Source: Compostibacter hankyongensis
GTDB taxonomy: Bacteria > Bacteroidota > Bacteroidia > Chitinophagales > Chitinophagaceae
Assembly (NCBI RefSeq): GCF_039541075.1
Contig: NZ_BAABFN010000001.1
Coordinates: 868,001 to 932,000 of the forward strand
DNA length: 64,000 nt
Direction: 5' to 3'
Shown piece by piece: positions 46,745 through 55,321 of this stretch. Made by a program: the position numbers and the translations under genes. Positions within the stretch are counted from its first letter, which is position 1. Each line of letters begins with the position of its first letter. The notes under the pieces are model-generated. The model was not told the DNA's origin. It did no database searches and saw nothing but the letters and a program-made list of their open reading frames with translations.

Positions 46745-47113
46745 GATAAGCAGATTTTTATCTATGGAAAAAGGCACGGCGCCCATACAGATATTACCGG
46801 GTACCGCGTAATCCGGTGCGAAATAAATGATTTTTAGATAAAAGTAAAAACATATAGGTGAACATGCCGGGTGCCTGCGTTTCCGGTCCTGCCTTTTCTG
46901 AAAGGAATGATTTTCAGCAACTTTCGACCCCAAACAGGCAAACGGCCCCGAGAATTTTGCAAAAACTGCGCCAGATTCCTTTCGGGTAGCCCGGGAGGCG
47001 TCCCCGGTCTGTCCGGTGGGGGCGGCGGGCAAGACCGGGTTTTTCCGCTAACCGCAATTGCTTTAGTTTCGTGGTCCCGCGAGCGCGATTGCGGAGAAAA
47101 TATACCCTTGTTC
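46745..47113. other. Gene-free divergent interval
   Basis: 369 bases between the coiled-coil gene and holA. Longer open frames enter it from both sides but show no domain character. It must hold two promoters; the only plus-strand candidate seen is TAGTTTCG near 47063, one mismatch from TAnnTTTG. No repeat or RNA structure was recognised with confidence. Confidence 0.4.
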
Positions 47114-48112
47114 ATGAGCTATGAAGTAATCATCCGGGAGCTGGAAGCCCGGAAATTCAAACCCGTATACCTGCTGGAAGGGGAGGAGGATTTTTTTATC
47201 GACCAGGTGGCCCGTTATCTCGAGCACGAGGTGCTTTCGGACGCGGAGAAAGAGTTTAACCTCACGGTCTTCTATGGCAAAGACGCCGCCTGGAGCGATG
47301 TGGTGAATGCCTGCCGGCGCTATCCCATGTTTGCCGAACGGCAGGTGGTCATGATAAAGGAAGCCCAGGCCATGCGCGACATCGGGAAGCTGGAGGTATA
47401 CCTCGAAAAGCCGCTGAACAGCACCCTGCTGGTGCTGGTGCATAAGCAGGGCAAGCTGGATGGCCGCACCCGGGTGGCGGGCCTGATCAAAAAGAAGGGA
47501 ACGGTGCTGACCACTAAAAAGCTGTACGACAACCAGCTGCCCGCCTGGATACAGGGTTATGTAAAGCAGCGGGGGATGCAGCTGACGGACAAGGCCGTGC
47601 TGCTGCTGGCGGATCATATCGGCAACGACCTGTCCCGCATGGCCAATGAGCTGGATAAGCTGCTGATCAATGTACGCGGCAAAGACAGGCTGGACGAAAA
47701 TGATATCGAGCAGTATGTAGGGATCAGCAAGGAATACAATTCCTTTGAGCTGCAGTCGGCCATCGCCCGGCGCGACCTGCCGGGAGCGATAAAGATCATC
47801 GCTTATTTTGACGCCAATCCCAAGGCGGCTTCCATCCTGATGATCATACCGCTGCTCCATTCCTTTTTCAGCAAGCTTTACCTGCTGCTTACCCAGACGG
47901 CCGGTTCGCAGGTATCGTTGAGCTCGCTGGGCGTTCCCCCGCGGTTTCAGGCTGAATATACCCGCTCGGCCCAGGCCTACGGGCGGGAAGGCGTTGAGCG
48001 TGCCATCCTGCTGCTGCATACCTATAACCTTCGCAAGATAGGTATAGACGATGCCGGTTACAGCGATGCCGAGCTGCTGAAAGAGCTGGTGTTCAGGATC
48101 GTGATGATTTGA
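47114..48112 (+). CDS. holA: DNA polymerase III delta subunit
   Basis: 332 residues from the ATG at 47114 (MSYEVIIRELEARKFKPVYLLEGEEDFFID); the GTG frame from 46871 adds an implausible Gly/Arg-rich leader. Delta opens the sliding clamp as part of the clamp loader. Signatures are KPVYLLEGEEDFFIDQV, PMFAERQVVMIKEAQ, LVLVHKQGKLDGRTR and the helical domain ALLLADHIGNDLSRMANELDKL, with QYVGISKEYNSFEL. It lacks a P-loop, as expected for this subunit. Confidence 0.93.
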   Translation: MSYEVIIRELEARKFKPVYLLEGEEDFFIDQVARYLEHEVLSDAEKEFNLTVFYGKDAAWSDVVNACRRYPMFAERQVVMIKEAQAMRDIGKLEVYLEKPLNSTLLVLVHKQGKLDGRTRVAGLIKKKGTVLTTKKLYDNQLPAWIQGYVKQRGMQLTDKAVLLLADHIGNDLSRMANELDKLLINVRGKDRLDENDIEQYVGISKEYNSFELQSAIARRDLPGAIKIIAYFDANPKAASILMIIPLLHSFFSKLYLLLTQTAGSQVSLSSLGVPPRFQAEYTRSAQAYGREGVERAILLLHTYNLRKIGIDDAGYSDAELLKELVFRIVMI

Positions 48113-48166
48113 TAATTACTCCATCATCAAATCAACAAATCTCCAAATCATCGAATCAACATCTCC
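48104..48166. repeat. ATGATTTG/AATCATCA degenerate repeats between holA and ribF
   Basis: The junction of the convergent genes holds ATGATTTGATAATT followed by inverted-sense words CATCATCAAATC, AACAAATC, CCAAATCATC and GAATCAAC. They are reverse complements of the word set seen after sdhA. No strong terminator hairpin is visible. Confidence 0.45.
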
Positions 48167-49113
48167 CGTGCGGTCTGTGCATCCTGCTCTATCTGCCGGA
48201 CCAGCGCCTCCGCATTTTCGAATTTCAGCTCGGGACGTATAAAGTCGCACAGGCTGACGGTGAGCATGCGGTCGTAGATATCGGCGCTGAAATCAAAGAT
48301 ATGTACTTCCACACGCAGGTCCGTGCCGTTGAAAGTGGGGCGGTAGCCGATGCTCATCACCGCGGGAAGCCAGGAAGATGCCTCCGGGAGGGCGGATCCG
48401 TCGCCGCCTGCAGGATCCAGCCGGGCCCGCACGGCATAGATGCCGCTGCCGGGGATCAGCTTCCGCTTGTCGGCGGGGCGGATGTTGGCGGTGGGATAAC
48501 CCAGCTCCCTTCCCCGCCGGTCACCGTGAACGACGGTGCCGGACAGGAAGTAGTCGTAGCCCAGGAGCTCGTTGGCCAGGGCGACGTGGCCCGCCTCAAG
48601 ATGCTCCCGTATCTTGGTGGAGCTGACAGTCAGATGATGTACCACCTGCGGCGGGATCTCCACCACCCGGAATCCGTACCGCGCCTCGACTTCCCGGAGC
48701 AATCCGATATTGCCCTGCCGTTGGTGCCCGAAATGATGATCGTAGCCGATGATGATGCGGTAAGGGCAGAAGCGGCGGACCAGGAAATCCTCGATATAGG
48801 CGGCAGCCGGCTGAGATGAAAAAGCGTTCGTAAAAGGTACGATCACCAGGTGGTCCACGCCCTGCTGTTCCAGCAGCCGGATTTTCTCATCCAGGGTGTT
48901 GAGCAGGTGCAGGTCGTTGTTACCGGGAAAGAGCACCTCCCGGGGATGGGGCTCAAAGGTGATGATCACGCTTTCGCCGTTACAGGCGGCGGCGGTTTCC
49001 CGCAGCTGACGGATAACCTGCCGGTGCCCGCAGTGTACGCCGTCAAAAGTACCGATCGTCAGCACGGCGCGCTGAAAGGCAGGCAGGTGATCCAGGTCGC
49101 GGTGAACCAGCAT
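48148..49113 (-). CDS. ribF: Bifunctional riboflavin kinase / FAD synthetase
   Basis: 321 residues from the ATG at 49113; an upstream GTG at 49185 lies before the promoter and is excluded. The enzyme makes FMN from riboflavin and FAD from FMN. The nucleotidyltransferase half has LTIGTFDGVHCGHRQVI and IIGYDHHFGHQRQGN. The kinase half has VVHGDRRGRELGYPTANI and the continuing beta-barrel (GSGIYAVRARLD, VMSIGYRPTFNG). Length and domain order match prokaryotic RibF. Confidence 0.97.
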   Translation of the reverse strand: MLVHRDLDHLPAFQRAVLTIGTFDGVHCGHRQVIRQLRETAAACNGESVIITFEPHPREVLFPGNNDLHLLNTLDEKIRLLEQQGVDHLVIVPFTNAFSSQPAAAYIEDFLVRRFCPYRIIIGYDHHFGHQRQGNIGLLREVEARYGFRVVEIPPQVVHHLTVSSTKIREHLEAGHVALANELLGYDYFLSGTVVHGDRRGRELGYPTANIRPADKRKLIPGSGIYAVRARLDPAGGDGSALPEASSWLPAVMSIGYRPTFNGTDLRVEVHIFDFSADIYDRMLTVSLCDFIRPELKFENAEALVRQIEQDAQTAREMLIR

Positions 49114-49145
49114 GGAAGGTTGTCTTTTATGGCTATTGAGGTGTG

Positions 49146-49176
49146 CAAAGCTACGTTTTAGGACAGAATAACCCAA
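49146..49176 (-). promoter_or_regulatory. Promoter of ribF
   Basis: On the minus strand TTG (49176-49174), 20 bases, then TAGCTTTG (49153-49146). It lies 32 bases before the ribF ATG at 49113 and fits the Bacteroidota consensus. Confidence 0.6.
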
Positions 49177-49365
49177 GTAGCGCACGGCAGGTCCCGGCCA
49201 GACCTGTAAAGAAAAGTTAAATATGAAAGCGGGCTTTGAAAAACCAGCTAAAAGACATAAATTAGAATTTGCATTTCATATCAGACGTTCACGGCGTAAA
49301 CCGGCATGTATGTCACACAGCTACCCTCTTTTTTTCATCGTCACTAACTTCTAAATGCTTGAGCT

Positions 49366-49668
49366 ATGAACACACGGATTAACACGGTGCATTTTGATGC
49401 AGATGCAAAACTGATTGACCACGTTAATAAGCGGCTGGACAAGCTTCCGGTTTTTCATGACCGGATTACGGGAGTGGAGGTGTATTTGAAACTGGACAAT
49501 ATCGCCCACCAGATTAAGGATAAAATTGCCGAAATAAAAGTATACGTACCTCATCATCAATTCTTTGTAAAACACGAATCCAAATCTTTCGAAGAATCCT
49601 TCGACCTGGCCTTCGACTCCCTGGTCACCCGGATGAAGCGCCAGAAGGAAAAGGTGCAGCAAAACTAA
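49366..49668 (+). CDS. Ribosome hibernation promoting factor / HPF-RaiA family
   Basis: 100 residues. The fold pattern (INTVHFDADAKLIDHVNKRLDKL, VEVYLKLD, IKVYVPHHQFFVKHESKSFEESFDLAFDSLVTRMKRQKEK) matches short HPF proteins, with two helices flanking a beta-sheet and a basic C-terminal helix. These bind the 30S decoding centre in stationary phase and block translation or promote 100S dimers. Being short, it lacks the dimerising C-terminal domain of long HPF. It stands directly before the tRNA-tuf cluster. Confidence 0.92.
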   Translation: MNTRINTVHFDADAKLIDHVNKRLDKLPVFHDRITGVEVYLKLDNIAHQIKDKIAEIKVYVPHHQFFVKHESKSFEESFDLAFDSLVTRMKRQKEKVQQN

Positions 49669-49698
49669 GCAGACTGACCGGGTAACCGGCTTTCGCTG

Positions 49699-49738
49699 TC
49701 CCGTTTCCTGCCGGGGAAGGGGCCGGGATACTTTTTTC
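49699..49738 (+). terminator. Probable terminator after the HPF gene
   Basis: TCCCG (49699) pairs with CGGGA (49724-49728), with an inner TTCC/GGAA pairing, followed by TACTTTTTT. It sits between the HPF stop and the promoter of the tRNA-tuf operon. Confidence 0.5.
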
Positions 49739-49756
49739 CGGTCCTTCTAAGAATAT

Positions 49757-49787
49757 TTTGCTTTATTGGCTTACTTTACTACCTTTG
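49757..49787 (+). promoter_or_regulatory. Promoter of the tRNA-tuf operon
   Basis: TTTG at 49757-49760, 19 bases, then TACCTTTG at 49780-49787, an exact match to the Bacteroidota -33/-7 pattern, 69 bases before tRNA-Thr. Confidence 0.7.
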
Positions 49788-49855
49788 CCTTCCCAAAAAA
49801 TCGGGGGGTATTCGTGTATCCGTTAAGTTCTTGTTTTTACGGCAGGAAATTTTTT

Positions 49856-49929
49856 GCCAGCATAGCTCAGTTGGCCAGAGCAGCTGATTTGTAATCAGCT
49901 GGTCGGGGGTTCGAATCCCTCTGCTGGCT
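49856..49929 (+). tRNA. tRNA-Thr(UGU)
   Basis: 74 bases. The acceptor stem GCCAGCA pairs with TGCTGGC; the anticodon arm is GCTGA-TTTGTAA-TCAGC with anticodon TGT; the T-arm contains GGTTCGAATCC. CCA is not encoded. Confidence 0.97.
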
Positions 49930-50038
49930 CCGGAAAAATTCCCGGAAAGGAGCACTGGGAGAATGATCGTTATCATGTGCTGCGGCGTTGCCGCAAGGCG
50001 GCTCACACCGGAGCCCGCACAGGATCCGGATGTAATCA

Positions 50039-50121
50039 GGGCAGGTACCAGAGTGGCCAAATGGGGCGGACTGTAAATCCGCTGTCTTTCGACTTCAGTG
50101 GTTCGAATCCACTCCTGCCCA
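50039..50121 (+). tRNA. tRNA-Tyr(GUA)
   Basis: 83 bases with a long variable arm (class II). Acceptor GGGCAGG pairs with CCTGCCC; the anticodon loop CTGTAAA gives GTA; the T-loop is GGTTCGAATCC. Confidence 0.97.
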
Positions 50122-50186
50122 CCCATCTGTAAGTGGCTTATTTGAAATTTCAGATTTTCAGATCGGACACCTCAAATGGTTTTTTT

Positions 50187-50259
50187 GCGGGAGTAGCTCA
50201 GTTGGTAGAGCGACAGCCTTCCAAGCTGTAGGTCGCGGGTTCGAACCTCGTCTCCCGCT
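50187..50259 (+). tRNA. tRNA-Gly(UCC)
   Basis: 73 bases. Acceptor GCGGGAG pairs with CTCCCGC; the anticodon loop CTTCCAA gives TCC; the T-loop is GGTTCGAACC. Confidence 0.97.
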
Positions 50260-50275
50260 CTTTTTAAAGTCTGAA

Positions 50276-50293
50276 GTTTGAGATTTGAAGTTT
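50276..50293 (+). repeat. 18-base intergenic repeat, copy 1
   Basis: GTTTGAGATTTGAAGTTT, identical to the copy at 52769-52786. It lies between tRNA-Gly and tRNA-Thr(GGU), within a run of related TTTGAAG/TTTGAGA words. Confidence 0.6.
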
Positions 50294-50381
50294 CTGGTTT
50301 GAAGTTCCATTCCGGACGGATTGCCGGAAACGGGGAGCCGGAAATCAGAAACCGGAGACTACTGACGAATGACTAAAAAAA

Positions 50382-50453
<72 letters not shown>

Positions 50454-50525
50454 CGGCTTTGTGTGTATTACTTTTCATATAAAATTTAAAAACAGTTCAA
50501 ACATCTCTTTTAAAATCCAATAACA

Positions 50526-51713
<1,188 letters not shown>

Positions 51714-51718
51714 ATAGT

Positions 51719-51726
51719 TATCTTTG
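51719..51726 (+). promoter_or_regulatory. Possible -7 element between tuf and tRNA-Trp
   Basis: TATCTTTG matches TAnnTTTG directly after the tuf stop. It could start the tRNA-Trp/secE/nusG transcript; no good TTG is found at the normal spacing. Confidence 0.4.
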
Positions 51727-51733
51727 CCATTGG

Positions 51734-51805
51734 TCATTAGTCATTGATTAGCGGCCCCGGTCACGCCCCAGGCGGGACCGGCTGGCTGCCGTCAATGACC
51801 AATGA
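51734..51805. repeat. Nested inverted repeats between tuf and tRNA-Trp
   Basis: Outer arms TCATTAGTCATTGA (51734-51747) and TCAATGACCAATGA (51792-51805) pair at 13 of 14 positions. Inside them CCGGTCACGCC (51757-51767) and GGCGGGACCGG (51771-51781) pair at 10 of 11 around a CCA loop. No T-run follows. A related inner hairpin lies between rpoB and rpoC. Confidence 0.6.
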
Positions 51806-51816
51806 CATTTTGGTAT

Positions 51817-51889
51817 ACGGGTGTAGCTCAATTGGTAGAGTACCGGTCTCCAAAACCGATGGTTGGGGGTTCGAGTCCCTCCTCCCGTG
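51817..51889 (+). tRNA. tRNA-Trp(CCA)
   Basis: 73 bases. Acceptor ACGGGTG pairs with CTCCCGT apart from one internal T-T mismatch; the anticodon loop CTCCAAA gives CCA; the T-arm is GGGGGTTCGAGTCCCTC. It lies between tuf and secE. Confidence 0.95.
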
Positions 51890-51973
51890 CAGCGGTCCGC
51901 ACGAGCGGAATGCAGGTGCTGCCCGCCCGCCCCTCCGGGCAGGACGACGGCAAATCATAAATCGATTACGACG

Positions 51974-52168
51974 GTGAACAAGATCAAGCATTATATTCAG
52001 GAATCGTACCACGAAATGGTGCACAAGGTGTCCTGGCCCAGCTGGGAACAACTGCAATCTTCGACCATGATTGTGTTGATTGCCACGATTATCGTGACCA
52101 TCCTGGTATGGATCATGGATCTGTGTTCGAACTCCGTACTGGAAAACTATTATAAATTTTTCGTATAA
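51974..52168 (+). CDS. secE: Preprotein translocase subunit SecE
   Basis: 64 residues from a GTG start at 51974 (GTG-AAC-AAG); the frame continues upstream through tRNA-Trp, which excludes earlier starts. The pattern is a short amphipathic helix followed by one membrane span: IKHYIQESYHEMVHKVSWPSWEQLQ, then STMIVLIATIIVTILVWIMDL. The WPSWEQL segment is typical of SecE. It stabilises SecY in the Sec translocon. The stop codon shares a base with the nusG start (TAATG). Confidence 0.93.
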   Translation: MNKIKHYIQESYHEMVHKVSWPSWEQLQSSTMIVLIATIIVTILVWIMDLCSNSVLENYYKFFV

Positions 52169-52734
52169 TGGAAGCGGCAGTAACCCCAAACGAAGAGACG
52201 AAATGGTATGTGCTGCGCGTGGTGAGCGGCAAAGAGAAAAAAGTAAAGGAATATCTCGATATCGATATCCGCCGTTCCGGCTGGGGGGAAGCGATCACCC
52301 AGGTGTTCGTGCCCATGGAAAAGGTCTATAAGGTACAGTCCGGCAAAAAGGTGATGCGCGAACGCAATTTTTATCCCGGGTATATCATGATGGAAGTGGT
52401 GGAAGGAAAGCTTACCGACGAGATGGTATCCCATATCAACAATACAACCAACGTCATTCATTTCCTCGGTAAAGACAAGCCCATCGCCCTCCGCCGGGCA
52501 GAGGTGAACAAAATGCTCGGCAAGGTGGATGAGATGAGCGATGAGGAAGTGACCATGAGCGAACCCTTTATCGTGGGAGAGACCATCAAGATCATCGACG
52601 GACCGTTCAACGACTTTAACGGGGTGATCGAAGACGTCAATGAAGAAAAGAAAAAGCTGAAGGTGACCGTAAAGATATTTGGCCGGGCTACCCCCGTGGA
52701 GCTCAACTTCATGCAGGTGGAGAAGCTGTCCTGA
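52168..52734 (+). CDS. nusG: Transcription termination/antitermination factor NusG
   Basis: 188 residues. The NGN domain (KWYVLRVVSGKEKKVKEYLD, VFVPMEKVYKV, RNFYPGYIMMEV, FLGKDKPIALRRAE) binds the RNA polymerase clamp; the C-terminal KOW domain (VGETIKIIDGPFNDFNGVIEDV, KLKVTVKIFGRATPVELNFMQVEKL) contacts Rho or ribosomal S10. It is translationally coupled to secE by a one-base overlap. Confidence 0.98.
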   Translation: MEAAVTPNEETKWYVLRVVSGKEKKVKEYLDIDIRRSGWGEAITQVFVPMEKVYKVQSGKKVMRERNFYPGYIMMEVVEGKLTDEMVSHINNTTNVIHFLGKDKPIALRRAEVNKMLGKVDEMSDEEVTMSEPFIVGETIKIIDGPFNDFNGVIEDVNEEKKKLKVTVKIFGRATPVELNFMQVEKLS

Positions 52735-52768
52735 GCTCGTTTCCGGGTTTCTGGCTTCTCCGGTTCTG

Positions 52769-52786
52769 GTTTGAGATTTGAAGTTT
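52769..52786 (+). repeat. 18-base intergenic repeat, copy 2
   Basis: GTTTGAGATTTGAAGTTT, identical to 50276-50293. Flanking words such as TTTCTGG and GGTTCTGG also resemble those around the first copy. Confidence 0.6.
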
Positions 52787-52988
52787 ACTTCGTTCCAAAG
52801 TCTTTAAGGATCTCCGTGAAGACTTCGCCTTTCGGGTTCCCGGTAGCGCTTCGTATTTCCGGCCCGGGTTTTTCCCGGTTTTTGGCGGTCCCGACGGAGC
52901 ATTTCAGCCGGGAGGGAGGCCATACAAAAATTCTTCCAGAAAAGCACGTCCCCGAAAGAAAATTTTCCACATTTCGGAATATATTACC

Positions 52989-52996
52989 TACCTTTG
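52989..52996 (+). promoter_or_regulatory. -7 promoter element for the rplK operon
   Basis: TACCTTTG matches TAnnTTTG and lies 79 bases before the rplK ATG. It also excludes the TTG at 53025 as a likely start only weakly; the ATG at 53076 is chosen on protein grounds. Confidence 0.6.
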
Positions 52997-53075
52997 CACT
53001 CCTTTATTTATTTTATCACCTATCTTGGAAGTAATGTCCCCGGACAGTACGCTAACACCAAGAAAATCAGTTTCA

Positions 53076-53519
53076 ATGGCAAAAGAGATTGCAGGTTACG
53101 TCAAATTGCAGGTAAAAGGCGGACAAGCCAACCCTGCTCCCCCCATCGGACCGGCACTTGGTTCTAAAGGGGTGAATATCATGGAGTTCTGCAAGCAATT
53201 CAATGCGCGGACCCAGGATAAGATGGGCAAAGTACTGCCCGTAATATTAACGGTGTACTCCGACAAATCGTTTGACTTCGTCATCAAAACGCCTCCGGCC
53301 CCGGTTCAGCTGCTGGAAGTTTCCAAGCTCAAAGGCGGCTCCAAAGAGCCCAACCGGACCAAAGTCGGCAAGGTGACCTGGGAACAGGTTGAAGCGATCG
53401 CCAAGGACAAAATGGCCGATCTGAACTGCTTTACCGTGGAAAGCGCCATGAAAATGGTCGCCGGCACAGCGCGAAGCATGGGCATAACCGTAGAAGGAGA
53501 TGCTCCTTGGGTAAAGTAA
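53076..53519 (+). CDS. rplK: 50S ribosomal protein L11
   Basis: 147 residues from the ATG at 53076 (MAKEIAGYVKLQVKGGQANPAPPIG); an in-frame TTG at 53025 would add 17 unusual residues. Signatures are PIGPALGSKGVNIMEFCKQFNART and the C-terminal RNA-binding domain ending GTARSMGITVEGDAPWVK. L11 forms the GTPase-associated centre with 23S rRNA. rplA starts 29 bases downstream. Confidence 0.98.
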   Translation: MAKEIAGYVKLQVKGGQANPAPPIGPALGSKGVNIMEFCKQFNARTQDKMGKVLPVILTVYSDKSFDFVIKTPPAPVQLLEVSKLKGGSKEPNRTKVGKVTWEQVEAIAKDKMADLNCFTVESAMKMVAGTARSMGITVEGDAPWVK

Positions 53520-53548
53520 GTCTTTCAACTTATTAAAAACAGGAAACG

Positions 53549-54238
53549 ATGGCAACAAAAAAGAGAAAAACCGCGGACGCCCAGGTGGATAAAAACAAAC
53601 AATACAGCCTGCAGGATGCCGCCACGCTTGTTAAAGATATCAATTGTACAAAGTTCGATAGCTCTGTAGATCTTCATATACGGCTGGGTGTGGATCCCAA
53701 AAAGGCCGACCAGGCCATCCGCGGATCGGTGACCCTGCCGCATGGTACGGGTAAGACCAAACGGGTGCTGGTGCTTTGCAACCCCGATAAAGAGGCCGAA
53801 GCGCAGCAGGCCGGCGCCGACTATGTCGGGCTGGACGAATATATCCAGAAGATCGAAGGCGGCTGGACGGATGTGGATGTGATCATCGCTGTTCCCGCCG
53901 TGATGCCGAAGATCGGCCGGCTGGGCAAGATACTGGGTCCCCGCAACCTGATGCCCAACCCGAAAACGGGCACCGTCACCAACGACGTGTCTGCCGCGGT
54001 GAACGACGTGAAAGGCGGAAAGATCACCTTCAAGGTGGACAAGGCCGGCATTATCCATGCCTCCGTGGGCCGTGTATCCTTCCCTCCGGAAAAGATACAG
54101 CAGAACTCACAGGAGCTGATCAATGCCATTGTACGGCTGAAACCGGTGACCGCAAAGGGCACCTATCTGAAAGGCGTTTCCATGGCCAGCACCATGAGTC
54201 CGGGAATAGCCATTGATACTAAATCCGTTCAAAACTAA
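53549..54238 (+). CDS. rplA: 50S ribosomal protein L1
   Basis: 229 residues. Signatures are VDLHIRLGVDPKKADQAIRGSVTLPHGTGK, GGWTDVDVIIAVPAVMPKIGRLGKILGPRNLMPNPKTGTV and SVGRVSFPPEKI. L1 forms the mobile stalk near the E site and often represses its own L11-L1 message. rplJ starts 7 bases after its stop. Confidence 0.98.
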   Translation: MATKKRKTADAQVDKNKQYSLQDAATLVKDINCTKFDSSVDLHIRLGVDPKKADQAIRGSVTLPHGTGKTKRVLVLCNPDKEAEAQQAGADYVGLDEYIQKIEGGWTDVDVIIAVPAVMPKIGRLGKILGPRNLMPNPKTGTVTNDVSAAVNDVKGGKITFKVDKAGIIHASVGRVSFPPEKIQQNSQELINAIVRLKPVTAKGTYLKGVSMASTMSPGIAIDTKSVQN

Positions 54239-54245
54239 GCGTATC

Positions 54246-54776
54246 ATGACGAAGACACAGAAAAACGAAGCCATAGAACTGCTGAAGGATAAGTTCTCTC
54301 AATATAATAACTTCTACCTCACCGACTCCTCCTCGCTCAGCGTGGCCCAGATCAACAAACTGAGAAGGGTATGCTTTGAAAAACAGGTGGAAATGAAGGT
54401 GGCGAAGAACAGCCTGGTGCAAAAAGCGCTCGAGGCCCTGAACAGCGATAAATATGCCGGCGTGTACGAAGCCCTCCACGGCCAGACCGCCATCATGTTT
54501 TCCGAAAACCCGAAAGAGCCGGCTGTGATCATCAGCGCCTTCCGCAAGGATACCAACGGGGAACGCCCTGTGCTGAAAGCTGCCTTTATCGATACGGACG
54601 TATTCGTGGGCGACGAACAGCTTACCGCGCTGAGCCAGCTGAAGACCAAGAACGAGCTGATCGGCGAAATCATCGGTCTGCTGCAGTCTCCGGCCCAGAA
54701 CGTGGTCAGCGCCCTGCAGTCCGGCGGCAACAAGCTGGCCGGCTTGCTCAAGACACTGGAGGAAAGAGCCCAGTAA
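54246..54776 (+). CDS. rplJ: 50S ribosomal protein L10
   Basis: 176 residues from the ATG at 54246 (MTKTQKNEAIELLKDKF); an upstream in-frame ATG lies inside rplA. The N-terminal globular part (NNFYLTDSSSLSVAQINKLRR, MKVAKNSLVQKAL) binds rRNA and L11; the C-terminal helix binds L7/L12 dimers. rplL follows after 74 bases. Confidence 0.96.
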   Translation: MTKTQKNEAIELLKDKFSQYNNFYLTDSSSLSVAQINKLRRVCFEKQVEMKVAKNSLVQKALEALNSDKYAGVYEALHGQTAIMFSENPKEPAVIISAFRKDTNGERPVLKAAFIDTDVFVGDEQLTALSQLKTKNELIGEIIGLLQSPAQNVVSALQSGGNKLAGLLKTLEERAQ

Positions 54777-54850
54777 CCCGCTTTTTTAAAAACGGCTTCC
54801 AAGTCCCAACATACACAAAATTGTAAAACATTCTTAAAATTCATTCAAAA

Positions 54851-55231
54851 ATGGCTGACTTAAAAGCATTTGCTGAACAACTCGTAAGCTTGTCCGTTAA
54901 AGAAGTAAACGAGTTAGCACAGATTCTGAAAGAAGAATATGGTATTGAACCGGCCGCTGCCGCTCCCGTAATGGTAGCCGGAGGCGCTGCTGCAGGCGGT
55001 GGTGCCGCTGCTGAAGAAAAAACCTCCTTTAACGTAGTGCTGAAAGCTGCCGGACCCAACAAGCTGAACGTGGTGAAGGTAGTAAAAGAGCTGACCGGAC
55101 TGGGGCTGAAAGAAGCCAAAGAACTGGTTGACGGTGCTCCCAAGCCCGTTAAGGAAGGGGTTGCCAAGGCAGAAGCCGACGACCTGGTTGCCAAGCTGAA
55201 AGAAGCCGGCGCCGAGGTAGAAGTACAGTAA
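54851..55231 (+). CDS. rplL: 50S ribosomal protein L7/L12
   Basis: 126 residues. An N-terminal dimerisation helix pair, a flexible Ala/Gly hinge (residues 36-58, AAAAPVMVAGGAAAGGGAAA) and the factor-binding C-terminal domain (FNVVLKAAGPNKLNVVKVVKELTGLGLKEAKELVDGAP) are in the usual order. It recruits translation GTPases such as EF-Tu, which is also encoded in this cluster. Confidence 0.98.
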   Translation: MADLKAFAEQLVSLSVKEVNELAQILKEEYGIEPAAAAPVMVAGGAAAGGGAAAEEKTSFNVVLKAAGPNKLNVVKVVKELTGLGLKEAKELVDGAPKPVKEGVAKAEADDLVAKLKEAGAEVEVQ

Positions 55232-55253
55232 GCTTTTTCGGAATACTTATTAC

Positions 55254-55294
55254 AGGTCAAAAGTGTCCGCACTTTTGACCTTTCCCCCTTTTTA
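55254..55294 (+). terminator. Terminator-like hairpin between rplL and rpoB
   Basis: A perfect 12-bp stem (AGGTCAAAAGTG, loop TCCG, CACTTTTGACCT) followed by TTCCCCCTTTTT. It looks like an intrinsic terminator in the 90-base gap and probably works as a partial terminator that lowers rpoBC expression relative to ribosomal proteins, as at the same place in E. coli. Confidence 0.7.
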
Positions 55295-55321
55295 TACGAG
55301 TCTTAATTTCGAACGCTGAAT

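Larger units (their letters stand above)
52735..53075. other. Gene-free interval between nusG and rplK
   Basis: 341 bases. It begins with the repeat-like stretch that includes the 18-mer copy at 52769, continues through G+C-rich sequence with no protein-like frame, and ends with the rplK promoter at 52989. The mRNA leader of rplKA, where L1 might bind, would occupy the last 70 bases, but I cannot identify an L1 site. Confidence 0.5.

Noticed and set aside
47003..47040. G-rich stretch before holA as a possible regulatory structure
   Set aside because: No convincing hairpin or repeat could be drawn; it is probably ordinary G+C-rich intergenic DNA.
50270..50310. Short repeated words as a CRISPR array
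   Set aside because: Units are degenerate, lack regular spacing and spacers, and no cas genes are present.
52771..53034. 87-codon frame between nusG and rplK
   Set aside because: It contains the 18-base repeat and the rplK promoter and has no protein-like composition.
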